Positions 19,920-38,363 of a stretch of 64,000 nt of DNA are shown here, one piece after another. The DNA lies in the NCBI GenBank assembly GCA_963971305.1, contig OZ020306.1, positions 34,989,512 through 35,053,511 on the forward strand. The letters are read 5' to 3'. Each line of letters opens with the position of its first letter. Positions within the stretch are counted from its first letter, which is position 1. The position numbers and the translations under genes were made by a program. The notes under the pieces were generated by a model. That model did no database searches, was not told the origin of the DNA, and saw only the letters and a list, made by a program, of their open reading frames with translations. The stretch comes from Arcuatula senhousia (Eukaryota > Mollusca > Bivalvia > Mytilida > Mytilidae).

Positions 19920-21110
19920 CTTTTGTCAATAGAGCATAAAAATAGGGACCCCCAAAATCAATCCCACCTTAATGGAAGGGAACATCATTGTCATATTTCA
20001 TAGCTACTGGCCAACTTAAACCAAAGTTATTGTGGGAACAAATAAAATAGTGGCATTTAGTGTCCCTTTTCATGCTTTTGGAACTACAATTAAACAATAA
20101 AAGGGGGCATAATTGCAAAACTTGACAAATTTCCATCTTTTCAATGAAAATTTAAAATAGGAGTAGGTTGGTCAATTTAATACAATTTTGTTTTTTTAAA
20201 TTTCAAATAAAGGGGTTGGGTGCTTACACACTGTCACCCTCTCTGTTCCCTCTGGATCAGCCTTTGAGCTTGTTCGAGTAAAATAATTTAGTGATTAGAA
20301 GCATGCTGTGTTACAACTTTAGCAGCTTTTGTTTAAAAATTATGACCCATTTATATGTATGTTGTTAGTTAGATACATTTGTACCACATCATATATTTCA
20401 AGGCAAAAAAATCAGGCCCATTCCTGCAGCAGGTCTGTATATCACTTTACATAGGAAGTGACCCCCTCTCTCCCACAATGCAAAATTATGATGCTATTAA
20501 TTTAGCACTAGCAAATTGATTTGCTTATTCATTAACTATTTTTTAGTTACGTAATAGCCATTTGTTTGTTTGTATGTATGTATCTAAGCATATTATTTCA
20601 TTTTAAAATTTTTATATTGTCAAACACAAAACAACAAGAAAACACTACTACGACAATAACAAAGTTAAAGAAAATTTTGGCCCAATAATGTTTTTGACAG
20701 ACTGACAGACCAGAAAGTCAAATTGTGTTTCATTGTCAAACCAAATGTCAAGTCTACTCCAAAAGAATTTGGCTAAGTCTGTAATTGCTGTTGGTTCATC
20801 ATGTTCATAGGCATGATAGAGGGGTAAATACAATGTATGTGTAAAAGTTTAAATATCCTTTTATAACACAAGACAATTCCATTTAATATACCTGCTTATA
20901 AGATGTCTGTTTTTACAAGACATATTTTAGTCTAGAAGGGCAGTAAATGAAAAACAAAAAAATACACACACAAACCTAAGAACAATCAAACTTATAATTT
21001 TTTACAGAGTTCACTTGTTTGACACTCAAGCTGTATTAAATGTACATGTATAACGTTTCTTTTTCTTAAATACCATTTAACATGGACAACTGACAAATTT
21101 TGTAATCAAT
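19920..21110. other. Stretch without recognised genes
   Basis: AT-rich and non-repetitive as far as I can see, apart from short GTTT/GTAT runs near 20,560. A short minus-strand frame at 20,648-20,833 has some amphipathic composition but no family likeness or splice context, so it is not called. Confidence 0.4.
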
Positions 21111-21119
21111 ATCTTATAA

Positions 21120-21290
21120 TTCAGAAAATCTGTCAAAGTCAAAAATGGCTGGACTTAGTTGAACAGGAAATAGATGAGCAACATACCTGAAATTGTATCC
21201 CACGTTATGGAACCCCACCCCCCACCCTGATGCTGTATACCAAATATCAAGTGGCTGTGATTAGTAGTTGCTGATAAAACTGTTAAAAAA
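21120..21290 (+). repeat. Dispersed repeat family D, copy 2
   Basis: It shares AAAATCTGTCAAAGTC, GAGCAACA, ATGCTGTATACCAAATATC and TAGTAGTTGCTGA with the copies at 480-660 and 31,880-32,050. Confidence 0.55.
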
Positions 21291-21299
21291 ATTTCCCGC

Positions 21300-23100
21300 C
21301 CGCCCCACATTAACCATTTTATTACCCAGATTTTTCACTGCATAAAATCTGGCCAAAAATTACCTAGGGAACAACCATATAACTTGAAGGGGGTCTTGAT
21401 TTTTCCTAAAAATATTTGGAAAACAATTTTTGAAAATAAAAATGTTTTGGCAGCAGAGGGTTAGAAAAAAAATATTCTGAAGAAGAATTTAAATTATTGA
21501 AAAATTAACATTAATTTAATGTTAATCGAGCTTAACTTTAATTTAACATTAAGACAAGTTGCCTATGTATAACAAAATGCCAAAAATTGAAAAGAATATT
21601 ATGTTGCAATGTATTGAAATAATAAAATGCACCCATGCCCCCTATCAAGTTAAATGGTCTGTCAGTTTTCAAAGCCTGACATCTACAATGTATTTGGTGT
21701 GTCATGTACGCTTCAATATGTTAATTATAATGTTTAAAATTGTTCCATCAGTTTTTAAAACCTACATGTATGTACAATTTTAAAAGCATTTCTAAATGAT
21801 TTCAACAAGTTGACCTACTATACATGTTGACTTGGTTTCAGCATGTATGTACTTTCACTTTTGGGAAATGTACTGGAAGAATATTTATCACAGGACTTGC
21901 AAGTGCACATTTAAAAATATAGTTATTGATAACTCCTTGATATGAGACCAGACATAATTTGTAATTGTTTAGGTTTTTTTTACATGTCTGAAGCTGAGAT
22001 GTACTCAACAACTGGGATGGAATATTTACCGGCCTTTCATAGTAATATGCCAATTTGGTGTTGTGTATTCTATATATTTTGTTGTGCATCGGTTGTGCAG
22101 TGATGGATAAAAGACGACGGGTAGAATAAATAGACAATAGACAATATTTATACGTTCCTGGTTAAACCTATGTCAGATCAAATGCATGCAACTATTAAAA
22201 AATGTTTTGGCCTAGAACTAGTTCATAGTTTGACATTTATAAATAAATTATACAAAGTATTTGAGTTAGAATATTAAAATTGGGTGTGGAAAGGGGGAGG
22301 AATTTAAACATTTTGAACAATGTTTGCATATGATCTTAAAAGGCTGAGCAACACCTGATTGCATAAAAAAACAAAAAAACATTTGCTACTTTGATTTGTG
22401 TAACAGATTCAGGCCCTACTGAAGGAATAAAGGGGGTGCATTTTTACTCACTTTAGGAGACAATATTCAAAATTCCAAGAGATATTAATTTGTCAAAATC
22501 CCAGTTGCACCCCTTTAATTTTTTAAATTCATATTTAAATGCATTCCCTTCCACAGAAATCTGTCTGAGATGCTTGATATATGTTTGTCACAACTATGGT
22601 CATGAGGTCTGCTAAGTTGATTGCTTCTGTGCATACATTGTTATGGTAACAACAGGACACCTTTTAATCCAGAGCAATTCAGAATTGTCCAAGGAACTTT
22701 TCCCTAGGAGATCCTGAATTCCAACATGCCCTGTGACAAATATATCATAAGTACCAAATATTTCCATATTTAAACTATATAAGGCCATATATACAAAAAG
22801 ATTAGGGACAGAACATTTGATTTTTATGGGGGGGGGGGAGGGGGCTATAGTGAAATTTGAAATATAAAGACAGGAAATCAAAAATCCAGAAATAAATAAA
22901 AATAGGCAGGACAGTGCTTTCAATTAAATGAAAAAAGCAGGATGGTAGTTTAGGTGGAAAATATTATAATAGCTTTAAAAATTAAATAAAAAGTGCGCAA
23001 AATTAAAAATCCAGGCTCAACTTTTTCCAATAATAAATGAGCTGCATGGGTCAGATTCAAAGAAAAAGGTCATAGAAAGTTGCTGCCAAATTAATGACAA
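21300..23100. other. Stretch without recognised genes
   Basis: AT-rich sequence with no supported gene. Positions near 22,829-22,845 hold an 11-base G run followed by more Gs, a potential four-stranded DNA site on the plus strand. Near 21,505-21,527 is a short palindrome (TAACATTA...TAATGTTA). Confidence 0.4.
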
Positions 23101-23429
23101 GATGTCACACGTGAGTTGAGTGACACTTGAGAGGTCTGTGAGGCACATTTTGTTATCCAGGTTGCAATTTCAAAAATTTGATACTGTTTCGAATCCATAT
23201 CATACACAATTAAAAAGTTCCTCTATCTCAGAGTCAAGAGGCTAAAGATGAGATTGTCTTCAATTTTTGATTCTTCAAATCTTAATGTATTAAGTATATA
23301 AGCCTGTAGTAGAGGATAGCCTACAGGATGAATTACATTTACAGACTATACGTGAAACTGTCAGGCCTCTGCCTTAGAATCAAATTGTCATCCCTTGACA
23401 TGCCTGAGGGTTTGTCTGACAGCTTTGAC

Positions 23430-25650
23430 CCAAATTACGGTAAGACAAGCTACAGATTTTTGCAATAATTTTCATATAATAGGACAAAAACATGAAAAAA
23501 ATTCTATTTTTGACCATCAAAAGGCCATAACTCCTTTAAGGGGTCATCTGACAGCTTCGATCCAATGAAAACTTTTGCAGAGCTTCAAATGAGCTGAAGT
23601 TTTAAGCAACCATCAGCTTTTCTCTTATCTGTGATAGTTTTCATTCTATTGACCAAAAACATGAAAAAACGTTATTTTAGGGGTCATAATCCCTATAAGG
23701 GTCATCTGACAGCATCAACCCAATGATGACTTTTGTTGAGCTTAATGAGCTGATTAACATTTAAGCAAGCAACAGCTTTTCTTTATCTTCTATAGTTTTC
23801 ATTATATTGGCCAAAAACATGAAAAAATGTTATTTTAGGGGCCATAATCCCTAAAAGGGGTCATCTGACAACTTCAACCCTATGGAGACTTTTGAAGAGC
23901 TTAATGAGCTGAACATTTAAGCAAGCAACAGCTTTTCTCTATCTGCAATAGTTTTCATTCTATGGGCCAAAAACACTATTTTTCGCCTTTAAGGGGCTGT
24001 AACCCTTATAAGGGGTCATCTGACAACTTCGACCCTATGGAGACTTTTGTAGAGCTTAATGAGCTGAACATTTAAGCAACCAACAGCTTTTCTCTATCTG
24101 CAATAGTTTTCATTCTATAGGCCAAAATCACTATTTTTCGCCTTTAAGGGGCTGTAACCCCTATAGGGGGTCATCTGACAACTTCGACCATAGGAGACTT
24201 TTGTAGAGCTAAATGAGCTGAACATTTAAGCAAGCAACAGCTTTTCTCTATCTGCAATAGTTTTCATTCTATAGGCCAAAATCACTATTTTTCGCCTTTA
24301 AGGGGCTGTAACCCCTATAGGGGGTCATCTGACAACTTCGACCATAGGAGACTTTTGTAGAGCTAAATGAGCTGAACATTTAAGCAAGCAACAGCTTTTC
24401 TCTATCTGCAATAGTTTTCATTCTATAGGCCAAAAACTCTATTTTTTGCCTCTAAGGGGCCATAACCCCTATAAGGGGTCATCTGACAACTTTGACCCTA
24501 TGAAGACTTTTGTAGAGCTAAATGAGCTGAACATTTAAGCAAGCAACAGCTTTTCTCTATCTGCAATAGTTTTCATTCTATAGACCAAAAACTCTATTTT
24601 TTGCCTTTAAGGGGCCATAACCCCTATAAGGGGTCATCTGACAACTTCGACCCTATGGAGACTTTTGTAGAGCTTAATGAGCTGAACATTTAAGCAAGCA
24701 ACAGCTTTTCTCTATCTGCAATAGTTTTCATACTATAGGGCAAAAACATGAAAAAATGCTATTTTTCACCTTTAAGGGGCCATTACCCCTATAAGGGGTC
24801 ATCTGACAACTTTGACCAAATGGAGACTTTTGTAGAACTTTTGATCCTGAAGTAGTAGCGTGGCATCAGATTTCATCTATTTCGTATACTTTTTGAATTA
24901 CAAGCCAAAAACAGTAGTCTGGCCCCCCTGTTCTATTTTTAGCCAGGGCGGCCATGTTTTTTAACGAATCAAAAATCGAAACACAACTTTTATGCAGGAC
25001 ACCCTAAGGATCAATCATACCAAGTTTCATTAAGGGGATACGTTACGTTAAAAACGACGTTATCGATAAAATTTACCTGTGAAACAGAAAATCGTCCATT
25101 TTCGATTTGAAACGCAACGTCAATTTTACTTGAACAGCGTTGAACTTTAACGCTATTATTTATCTTTGATGTAAATTCTTGAAAAAAGATGGTCCATGAC
25201 CTATGGCTAAATATATACGGTTGTTTAGAGAAAGATTTGGACTTTTTTATGTTAGTTTTTGATTGAAATGTAATGAAAAATTTTTGTTTTAATCAATGGA
25301 GAATAACAAAGTTTTGAAAATATTAGAACTTTTCCCATTACTTCTATATAAATTACCCGCCAAAAACGATAATTTCTAAGTGAAATAACTTGAAAAATCG
25401 ACCCATGACCCCCTATTTCAAATGAATATTTCAATGTGTCATGGTATTATCATTCATTATGCAAATTTGTTTTGAAAAGTAAGATGGTCGACCAAAGTAA
25501 CGTATCCCCTTAAATTCTGTTCAGTAGTTTCAGAGGAGAAGATTTTTGAAAAATTGTTAACAGACGACGACGACGACGACAGACGACAGACGACGACGGA
25601 CGCCAAGTGATGGCAATAGCTCACATGGACCTTCGGTCCAGGTGAGCTAA
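23430..25650 (-). repeat. Family P element with ~155-bp tandem core and terminal hairpin
   Basis: About ten head-to-tail copies of a 154-155-bp unit (markers at 24,215, 24,369, 24,524 and 24,679) occupy 23,430-24,850. Beyond them lie a conserved non-repeated segment, a CGACGACGACAGACG tract and a hairpin at 25,617-25,649 (TAGCTCACATGGACC-TTC-GGTCCAGGTGAGCTA, one mismatch). Read on the minus strand, the element starts with the hairpin and continues into the tandem core. The layout fits bivalve 'pearl'-type or Helitron-like non-autonomous repeats. A 476-bp MITE interrupts the conserved segment. Confidence 0.8.
25034..25509. mobile_element. 476-bp MITE inserted at TTAA
   Basis: The insert has 13-bp perfect inverted ends (GGGGATACGTTAC and its complement) and a TTAA on each side (25,030-25,033 and 25,510-25,513). 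Removing it joins CAAGTTTCATTAA to ATTCTGTTCAG, which is what the uninterrupted family P copy at about 56,072-56,102 reads on the other strand. This proves the insertion and the 4-bp TTAA duplication. TTAA targets point to piggyBac or Kolobok transposases. There is no coding capacity. Confidence 0.85.
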
Positions 25651-26230
25651 AAACGCTATTTTTCACCTTTAAGGGGCTGTAACCCCTATAAGGGGTCATC
25701 TGACAACTTCGACCCTATGGAGACTTTTGTAGAGCTAAATGAGCTGAACATTTAAGCAAGCAACAGCTTTTCTCTATATGCAATAGTTTTCATACTATAG
25801 GGCAAAAACATGAAAAAACACTATTTTTCACCTTTAAGGGGCTGTAACCCCTATAAGGGGTCATCTGACAACTTGGACCAAATGGGGACTTTTGTAGAAC
25901 TTTTGATGCTGAAGCAGTAGGATGGCATCAGATTTCAATTATCTCTTATACTTTTTGATTTACAAGCCAAAAACAGTCGTCTGACCCCCCTGGTCTATTT
26001 TTAGCAACAGCGGCCATGTTTTTCGACGAATCAAAAATCCCCACATCAGTTCTGTGGGGGATACCCTATAGTACCACCAGACCAAATTTGGTTTGAATCT
26101 GTGCAGCCGTTTCAGAGGAGAAGAAGTTTGAAGAAAAGTTAACGACGACGGACGAAGAGGACGACGGACGACGACGACGGACGCCAAGTGATGGCAATAG
26201 CTCACATGGCCTTTGGCCAGGTGAGCTAAA
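25651..26230 (-). repeat. Second, shorter family P copy abutting the first
   Basis: It holds two ~155-bp units, the conserved segment and a hairpin at 26,198-26,228 (GGCC-TTT-GGCC core, followed by AGGTGAGCTAA). It follows the first copy directly, in the same orientation, suggesting insertion next to or tandem amplification of the same family. Confidence 0.75.
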
Positions 26231-26389
26231 AAATTGACACCTATGAAAATAAATGAAACCACAGTACATTTTTTTGTAATATGAAACTTGATATCAATTT
26301 AGTACATTATATGTAGCTGTGCATATTACCAGGAAATATTAATCTGCTAGTCATGGCCCTTTGAAAATAAAACATTGATTTTTCTTAAA

Positions 26390-26833
26390 CAAAGTTATTG
26401 TCAGTGCAAGTCCTCTAAAACTTATCTTCTAGTTTTCATACCTCCTACCAGTGATTTTGAAGTGCAATTTAATAACGGTACTAGAAAATTTAATCTAAAT
26501 TTTGTGGAAGTATTAGGGCATATGTTTATCAAGTTTCATCAACCTAGGACCAATAGTACTTTATATAATATGGAGGTGCTCATACAACCTTAACACTGCT
26601 ATTATATGTATTGAAAAGTTACTCAAACAGAAAATCAAGGTCAAGGTCAAAAGATGGGGGTGCAACTGTTCTAAGCTACTACTGGGTTATATGCTTACCA
26701 AGTTTCAACAACCTAGGACTTGTAGTTCTTGAGATATGGAGGTTCTCATAAAATCTTAACATAAAAGTTAATGCTGCCGTCGCTGGTAACGTACCACTAA
26801 TGTCCCGATCTGTTTGGCAGGAGAGACAAAAAT
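26390..26833 (-). repeat. Family Q repeat copy (~174-bp unit), minus strand
   Basis: Reverse-complement reading gives the same phrases as 51,935-52,810: TGTCTC..CCTGC at the end, CACCTCCATATCTCAAGAAC-like text, CAACCTAGGAC and ATCTTTTGACCTTGACC. About two units are present. Confidence 0.65.
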
Positions 26834-27345
26834 GATCTTTTAACTTGAAAAATTTACACAGGTAGGGAACCAAATATTGTTATGCAATAAACTGCTCACT
26901 TTTTTTCTGTGTGTGCCATGCACTCCACACATTGCTGATTAACATTAAAATAGAAATGTGTGCATTCCTTAGCCTTTTTCCATCACAGGTACGTGTTAAT
27001 ACATGTGTAACAAGGTTTTATTCCAAAAAGCTTAAATGAAACAGCTGACATGTTTTACACTAATATTAAGGATAGTAGTGCATGAGCACCTGAGATCACT
27101 CTGATTTACATGGCTGGCTTCAGTAGGATGGTTTTTTTGTTTTTTTATGTTGTTGATTTTTCATGTTGTCTTCTTTTGTATCATCTGATTTTCTTTTTTC
27201 TGTTGTACTTCCCACATTCTAAAGACCCCTTAATGGGTAGATCTAGAGATAATCGAAAGGGGAGGGGTTCCACATATTAGCCTTTGTGGATGAAAAGTTG
27301 ATTCCAGACCAAATTATGAGAAAATCTATTAAAAATTAAATTTTT

Positions 27346-28023
27346 ATACGACCAAAAAGAAAATTGTGGTCGTATTATGGTATGATGCTGTCGTTGTTGT
27401 CTGTTAACATTCTTGTTGGCACGATAACTTTAGTTCTAGCTATCCGATTGATCTGAAATTTGGCAGTGTTTTTCCTTACCATAAAAGGATGGATGGGATT
27501 GACTATTGGGGCCCCCCCTTTTTATTTAGAAATTAGGGGCCAAAATTTGCTATTTCTTTGTTTGTTGTCACAATTACTTCAGTTTTAGTTATCCTATTGC
27601 TTTGTAATTTGGTAATGATGTTCCTAACAATAAAAGGATGGATGGGATTGATTTTGGGGGTCCCCCTTTTTTTTGTTAGGAAATTTGGGGCCCAAAAGGG
27701 GCAAAAAATTCAAATATTTTATTTGTTCCTACAATAACTTTAGTCCTATTTAGCCAATTAGTATGAAATTTGTCAAGGATGTTTGTTACCATAAAAGAAT
27801 GGGCCTGATTGAATTTTGTGCCCCCCTTTTTCCCGTTATGTAATTAGGGGCCAAAATTGAAACTTTTTATTTCTTGTCCCATTACGGTAAAAAATATTGT
27901 TTTGCAAACTCATCCTTGCCAATTAGCAATTCCAATTTTGAGAATTAATTTTTGTGACCCCAACCTTTTTTCCCTCATTACCTAAGATAGGGTGAGCGAT
28001 TCAGGCTCCTGGGAGCCTCTTGT
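27346..28023 (+). repeat. Interspersed repeat with hairpin ends and ~130-bp internal units
   Basis: The left end is a hairpin (ATACGACCA at 27,346-27,354 with TGGTCGTAT at 27,367-27,375). The right end is the AGGCTCC-TG-GGAGCCT hairpin (28,003-28,018), the mirror image of those at 1315 and 1938. Between them, three units share ATAAAAGGATGG.TGGGATTGA and AATTAGGGGCCAAAAT phrases. No protein is encoded. Confidence 0.65.
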
Positions 28024-28047
28024 TTTGTTTGCAGGTGTGTTCCTTTT

Positions 28048-28140
28048 TAGCTCACCTTACCCGAAGGGTCATGTGAGCTATGTCATCACTTAGCGTCCGT
28101 CGTCCATAAACTTTTTAAAAAGTTAACTCCTCTGCATATA
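28048..28140 (+). repeat. Family P end fragment
   Basis: A hairpin (TAGCTCACCTTACCC-GAA-GGGTCATGTGAGCTA, 28,048-28,080) is followed by GCGTCCGTCGTCC, the standard left end of family P on the plus strand. The element breaks off soon after. The sequence from here to 28,860 has nothing recognisable. Confidence 0.6.
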
Positions 28141-28864
28141 TTTTTTTTTTATTTCTGGTTCTATTTTTTATTTTTTTACCTAAACATTATTCTTTTCAAG
28201 GGTAGAATACAAAATTGAAAATTCATTTTTTTACCCCCTGGGTCGAAAGTCCATCAGAGAAGCATGTGTCAAAAACCTTTGTCAGTCCACCGTGGGCTGC
28301 ATGTGTCCAGAACAAAAGATTATCCATATTGGGCCTAAAACGTACAGGGTTTGACAATTGTATCATGCTGCGCATAGTGAAGCCTTTTATTTAGAGGAAG
28401 GGGATGGAGTCCAAAACCGAGAAACATCCCTGCCACAGGTACTTCTTTTCTTTTTGTTCATAAAAATGAAACGGTACAAATGTATATGACCAGTAAAGCT
28501 CTCACTTGGCCTATCAATAGTCTTTGCCAACAATAGGAAGGTCAATTGAAATGATTCACAATTCTTAGTTATTTTCTTTATTTTATGGTTAGAACAAAAA
28601 TTAACAATATAAATTAATAACAACTTTAGATAACTATTTACATATACAGAATTTGACAATAATCAATAATAAAATTTACCCATAATCATAACAAACTTGA
28701 CCTTTGATTACTTATTCCTGTTCTTACTATAATTATGATAAATTATGTTAAATTATTTTAAGTTATTTATTTAAATTATTTTAATTAAATTATATTATGT
28801 TAACAACGTAAAATTAATCTAATTAATTGGTGCTGAGTAAGTGTTAAAATAAGCCTGGTGTATA

Positions 28865-29011
28865 CAAAGGCGGATCTAGGACCGGCATGCCGGGCGCGCG
28901 CCCCTCGTTTGACAAAAAAATTTGGTTAGGAACTGTATGAAACAAGAGGTCCCAGAAAGTTTTTTTATTATTGAACACCCCCACATTTGAAAATTTCTGA
29001 ATCCGCCACAG
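28865..29011. mobile_element. 147-bp MITE with GGCGGAT ends
   Basis: The ends are CAAAGGCGGATC and the complement of CTGTGGCGGATT. GTATA flanks both sides (28,860-28,864 and 29,012-29,016). The centre is locally GC-rich (GCCGGGCGCGCGCCCC), unlike the surroundings. The TIR is short and imperfect, so this call is tentative. Confidence 0.45.
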
Positions 29012-29309
29012 GTATAAATATAATAACTAATGATTAAAAGGCTCCCAAAGGGGTGAAAATAGTAGAAATGTCAATGTATTTGTAGTACAATGAGCTGAAT
29101 TTTCTTTCAATGTCTGGTTTAACACGCTAGTTTTCCCGAACTTTCAGCATCTTTTAAACTTTTTTTCCTTGAAAATTTCAGAGGTCATTAAACGCACATG
29201 TGACCCACAAGAAAAGCTAGCTTTTTTTTATTTTGGAATAAAAAATTATTTCAATTCATTGCACATTAAAGATTTTATAAATTTATTGTAGTTTTAAAAA
29301 TACCTTGTA

Positions 29310-29860
29310 ACTTTGGGAGCGTCACAGGTTAACCTGCATCATATTATTTTTAAAAGGTATATGCAAGTATAAGCACAACCTCCATGAATTATGACTAAAA
29401 CATTGAATTTCTTTGTGTCTTTCCAAAAAGTTTAATATTGTCTCCTCATAGCAAAAAAATGTAAAAGCTTTGGTATATCATTTCACAAAACATGTACATT
29501 GAAACAACTGTAAGTATTCTCACAAAAGGATACTCCAATTTCATATAGAAGTCTATATTAGAAAAATACTAAAGTCCATTTAAATCCTCTGAATGATTTC
29601 AGAGTACTGTCATTGGTTCAGAAAAAGTTGCACTAACAAGATCTTAAGTCCAATTATCTCCCCTTAATAACATCCGAGAGTAATGAAATTTCTGAAGGCA
29701 CATTTCCAAATGATGTATTTCCTTCATGTAAAGTTTCTTCAATATTTATCAAGCAGTTTAAAAGGGTTGTGCTTATGAGATAAGTATACAGACAGACAGA
29801 CAGGGTGGTTCCAATACACCTCCCAACTTTTGTTAGCTGGAGGTATAATAATTTTGTGAG
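29310..29860 (-). repeat. Probable interspersed repeat with a GACA microsatellite and terminal hairpin
   Basis: Near 29,795-29,850 a GACAGACAGACAGGGTGG run is followed by ATACACCTCCCAAC, a loop and a GGAGGTATAAT arm, a layout typical of the end of a short mobile repeat. The inner border is uncertain. A TTTTGTGAGTTGATAATT phrase is duplicated at 29,850-29,900. Confidence 0.4.
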
Positions 29861-29909
29861 TTGATAATTTTATAATAATTTTGTGAGTTGATAATTAAAT
29901 GACATTTCT

Positions 29910-30840
29910 GTATGGACCTAGTAGAGCAAAATGTGAAAACTTTATTTAGAGCCTAAATAGTTCAAAGAGTTCAGATTTTCTCTTCTCTGAGGTAAGTACT
30001 GAACAACTAACATGCTTTAAATTATAAAATAAAATGACCAATAATATCACAACACACAATAGTACATGTGTATTTGAAAAATCTCAATTTAAAGTTAGCT
30101 TTTAAAACAAAGCATAATGACATCTTCTTGTTAAACTCTTAATACTAAAATGATTATAACACCATGATAAATTAATGCATTAAAACAAATACAAACAGGA
30201 TATCAACCAATTTGGTTATAAATTTGAGCACTAGTAAAATAATATTCAAAATGGTAACTTCAGAAAGTGACTCATTTCAAAAATGTAAATTATTTTTCAT
30301 ACTACATTTACTTATATTTAAATATTTTTGATTTAAAAAAAGATGTTTTTAATTAATACACACACCTATTTACTACGTAATATAAATGCATTACATCTGA
30401 AATAAGCTAACAACAATAGAGAGAGACATATTACTCAATTAAAATAAAAAATCAGTACCAAAACTCAAACGGCACTATTCTGTTTTTTTTTAAAATAAAA
30501 ATACTAGTAAATTTTTATTATAATTAGAACTCAGTTGTTAAGCACAACAAAACAGAATTCCCACGAAAAAACCCTAATTGACTGTTCTCTGAGTTATATT
30601 TTTTTCAAATTAAACATTAAATATATGATTCTTTTTATCTAAATTAGGCTATTTTTCAATACATTTTTTGCAATTTAGCCTGTTTTTTTTTTAACTGGTT
30701 CATTTATAAACATAATTTGTTGTTGCACACTCATACAAAAATGATAAAGAAAAATAATTTACAAACAGGCTTTCCATTCTGTACAACACTCTTGTCCCAT
30801 ATTTCTGTTGATTAATCATAAAAATACATAAATGAAGTGG
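29910..30840. other. AT-rich stretch downstream of the zinc-finger gene
   Basis: No gene or strong repeat is recognised. This would hold the 3' untranslated end and downstream flank of the minus-strand zinc-finger gene. Confidence 0.35.
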
Positions 30841-30844
30841 TCTC

Positions 30845-36047
<5,203 letters not shown>

Positions 36048-36864
36048 CTACAAAGATCGATTATGAAAATTTCAATATCAGGTAATATGGTTTATCAAAT
36101 ACAATTACAATATCAGTCTGTTTGCTCTAGCTCAGGAAGCTTGTGTTTTGCAATGCATACATTTGTAGGTTATAATTTAAGGTATGTTGGATGTTTCGTG
36201 GTAGTGTGTCGCATCCTATCTCCAAAACGGCAGGAAATAGTAACATATTACCCCAATCCAAAATTATCAAAGGAATGAATTTTGTTGTATCTACACAAGC
36301 TTTTAAGGCAATGTCTTTCTCATTATAATATTTGAAGTTTGACATCTGCCCATTGGGGATCTAAATATGTCCCAATGACAAATTCCCCAGAAATTTTAAA
36401 GAAGTCATGAGTATCTGGACTAGGGAATCAAACCAAATTCAGAAATATTTGGACCAACCTTTTTTTGGAAAACTTCCAAAAAGCACATTCAACACATATA
36501 TTCTGTCCGTTTTTGTATTAAATACAGTACATACATTTGTAAGGAATTTCATATTCTAATTGTGATTCTGTGTGTCCTTTTCATCATGCCCTTATAGGCC
36601 CATGATTGGATTTAATAAAGGCACAGGATTTGATTAAAGCAAAACCGTAACAATAAGAAATTCTAAATGTAATACAGCAAAGACGAAAATCAGGAACGGA
36701 TGATGGGACAGAGACCGAATCATTTACGACCGTAACAATAAGAATTTTCCTATTAATACGGCACCTTTATTACGACAAATTTATATATGGACATATTTTG
36801 CATAAGATATACATGTATACCAAACATAAGATATTTTTTAGTTATCTTCTTTCCCTAACTATAA

Positions 36865-38185
36865 TAATAAAAAGCTACGCCAAGCGCAGCATGATACGAC
36901 CGCAACAAGTTTAACCCTGTACGTTGGAGGCCTAATATGGATAGTCAATTGCTTTGGTCACATGAAGCCCATGGTGGACTTACAAAGCTTTTTGACACAT
37001 GCATCCTGTGGTGGACTTAAAAATGCATTTTTGACACATATATTTTTACATCAACATCTAATACAAAAAGCCTTATTTATATACATGTAATAACTACAAC
37101 TTAATTTTAAGTATAAAACAATTTGCCTTGACAAACTTTAAAAATTTGTGTTTTTGGCCCCTTTGACCCCTAATTTCTCGAAAACGATAAGAGATATTGC
37201 ACATCTGATTGAATAACGCAGCCAGGGATTTTCACTAGGATTTCAATGAAAATAAAGATTTTGAAAATCGGACCAAAAATAAAAAAGTTTATTTTATGGG
37301 CGTGGCCTGTCTTTAGCCCCCTGTAGCAATGTAATGGTGAAATAAATGTCAAAATCATTGACACATTTAGTAGACAAAATTTTATGAGCACTTCAACAAA
37401 AAAAGAATTTTCAAAATAGAATGAATAATGAACATTCTACAACAGTTTTGTCAATACACCCGTTTTGGCCCCTTGGCCCTTTTTTTCTAAAACAGTAGGG
37501 GCCACAAACCCCAAATACAAAACCAACATTTCTTTATTGGATATAATCATCATATTAAAACTTCATAACAATTGGCTGGCCCACTACAACTTAATATTGG
37601 TAAAAAACTATTTGCCTGGACAAACTTTTATAAATGGCATTTTTTACCCCTTATTTCTCGAAAACGGTACGAGATATTGCAAATCTGATTGAAAAACGCA
37701 GGCAGGGATTTTTACAAGGATTCCAATGAAAAAAAGATTTTGAAAATCAGACCACAAATAAAAAAGTCGATTTTTGGGTGTGGCCCCTTTTTGACCCCTT
37801 ATAGCAATGTAACGGTACAAGATACATCAAAGGTGTTGTTACATTTTGTTGACAGAATTTATTGAGGAGTACAATAAAAAAAGAATGATCAAAATCGGAT
37901 GAAAAATAAACATTCTACAGACGTTTTGTCAATACACCCGTTTTAGCCCCTTTTGGCCCTTTTTTCTAAAACAGTAGGGGCCAGAAACCCCAAATGCAAT
38001 ACCAACCTTCCTTTAGTGGTTATAAACATCATATCAAAATTTTATAACAATTGGTTAACTACAACAAAAGTTATCGCACGGAAACCAAAGTGTCTACAGA
38101 CGACGACAACGACAACGACGACGACAACGACGACAACGACATCGCCATAACATAATACGATCGCAAAAATTTGCGGTCGTATAAA
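36865..38185 (+). repeat. Dispersed repeat family R, copy 2 (nested in element B)
   Basis: It opens with AAAAGCTACGCCAAGCGCAG and ends in a hairpin near 38,154-38,181 (ATACGATCGCAAA with TTTGCGGTCGTAT, one mismatch) after a GACGACAACGACAACG tract. An internal unit of ~480 bp is present about two and a half times (CAGTAGGGGCC at ~37,491 and ~37,971). It is better preserved than the copy at 12,080. Confidence 0.75.
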
Positions 38186-38363
38186 AATCAAGAACTGCTA
38201 CTAATAGTAATAACTATAATATTAAAGGAAAAAATTCATCTCATCGGTAGTCGATATTTGAAAACTTGATGTTGAATAGAACTTTTTGACATATGGAGCA
38301 TCTGTATGCACCCCCTATGTTCTTAAGAATTATCTAAAACTTAAATTTTGAACAATTTACAGA

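Noticed and set aside
20648..20833. Small minus-strand frame with protein-like composition
   Set aside because: No splice context, no recognisable family, and short length; insufficient support.
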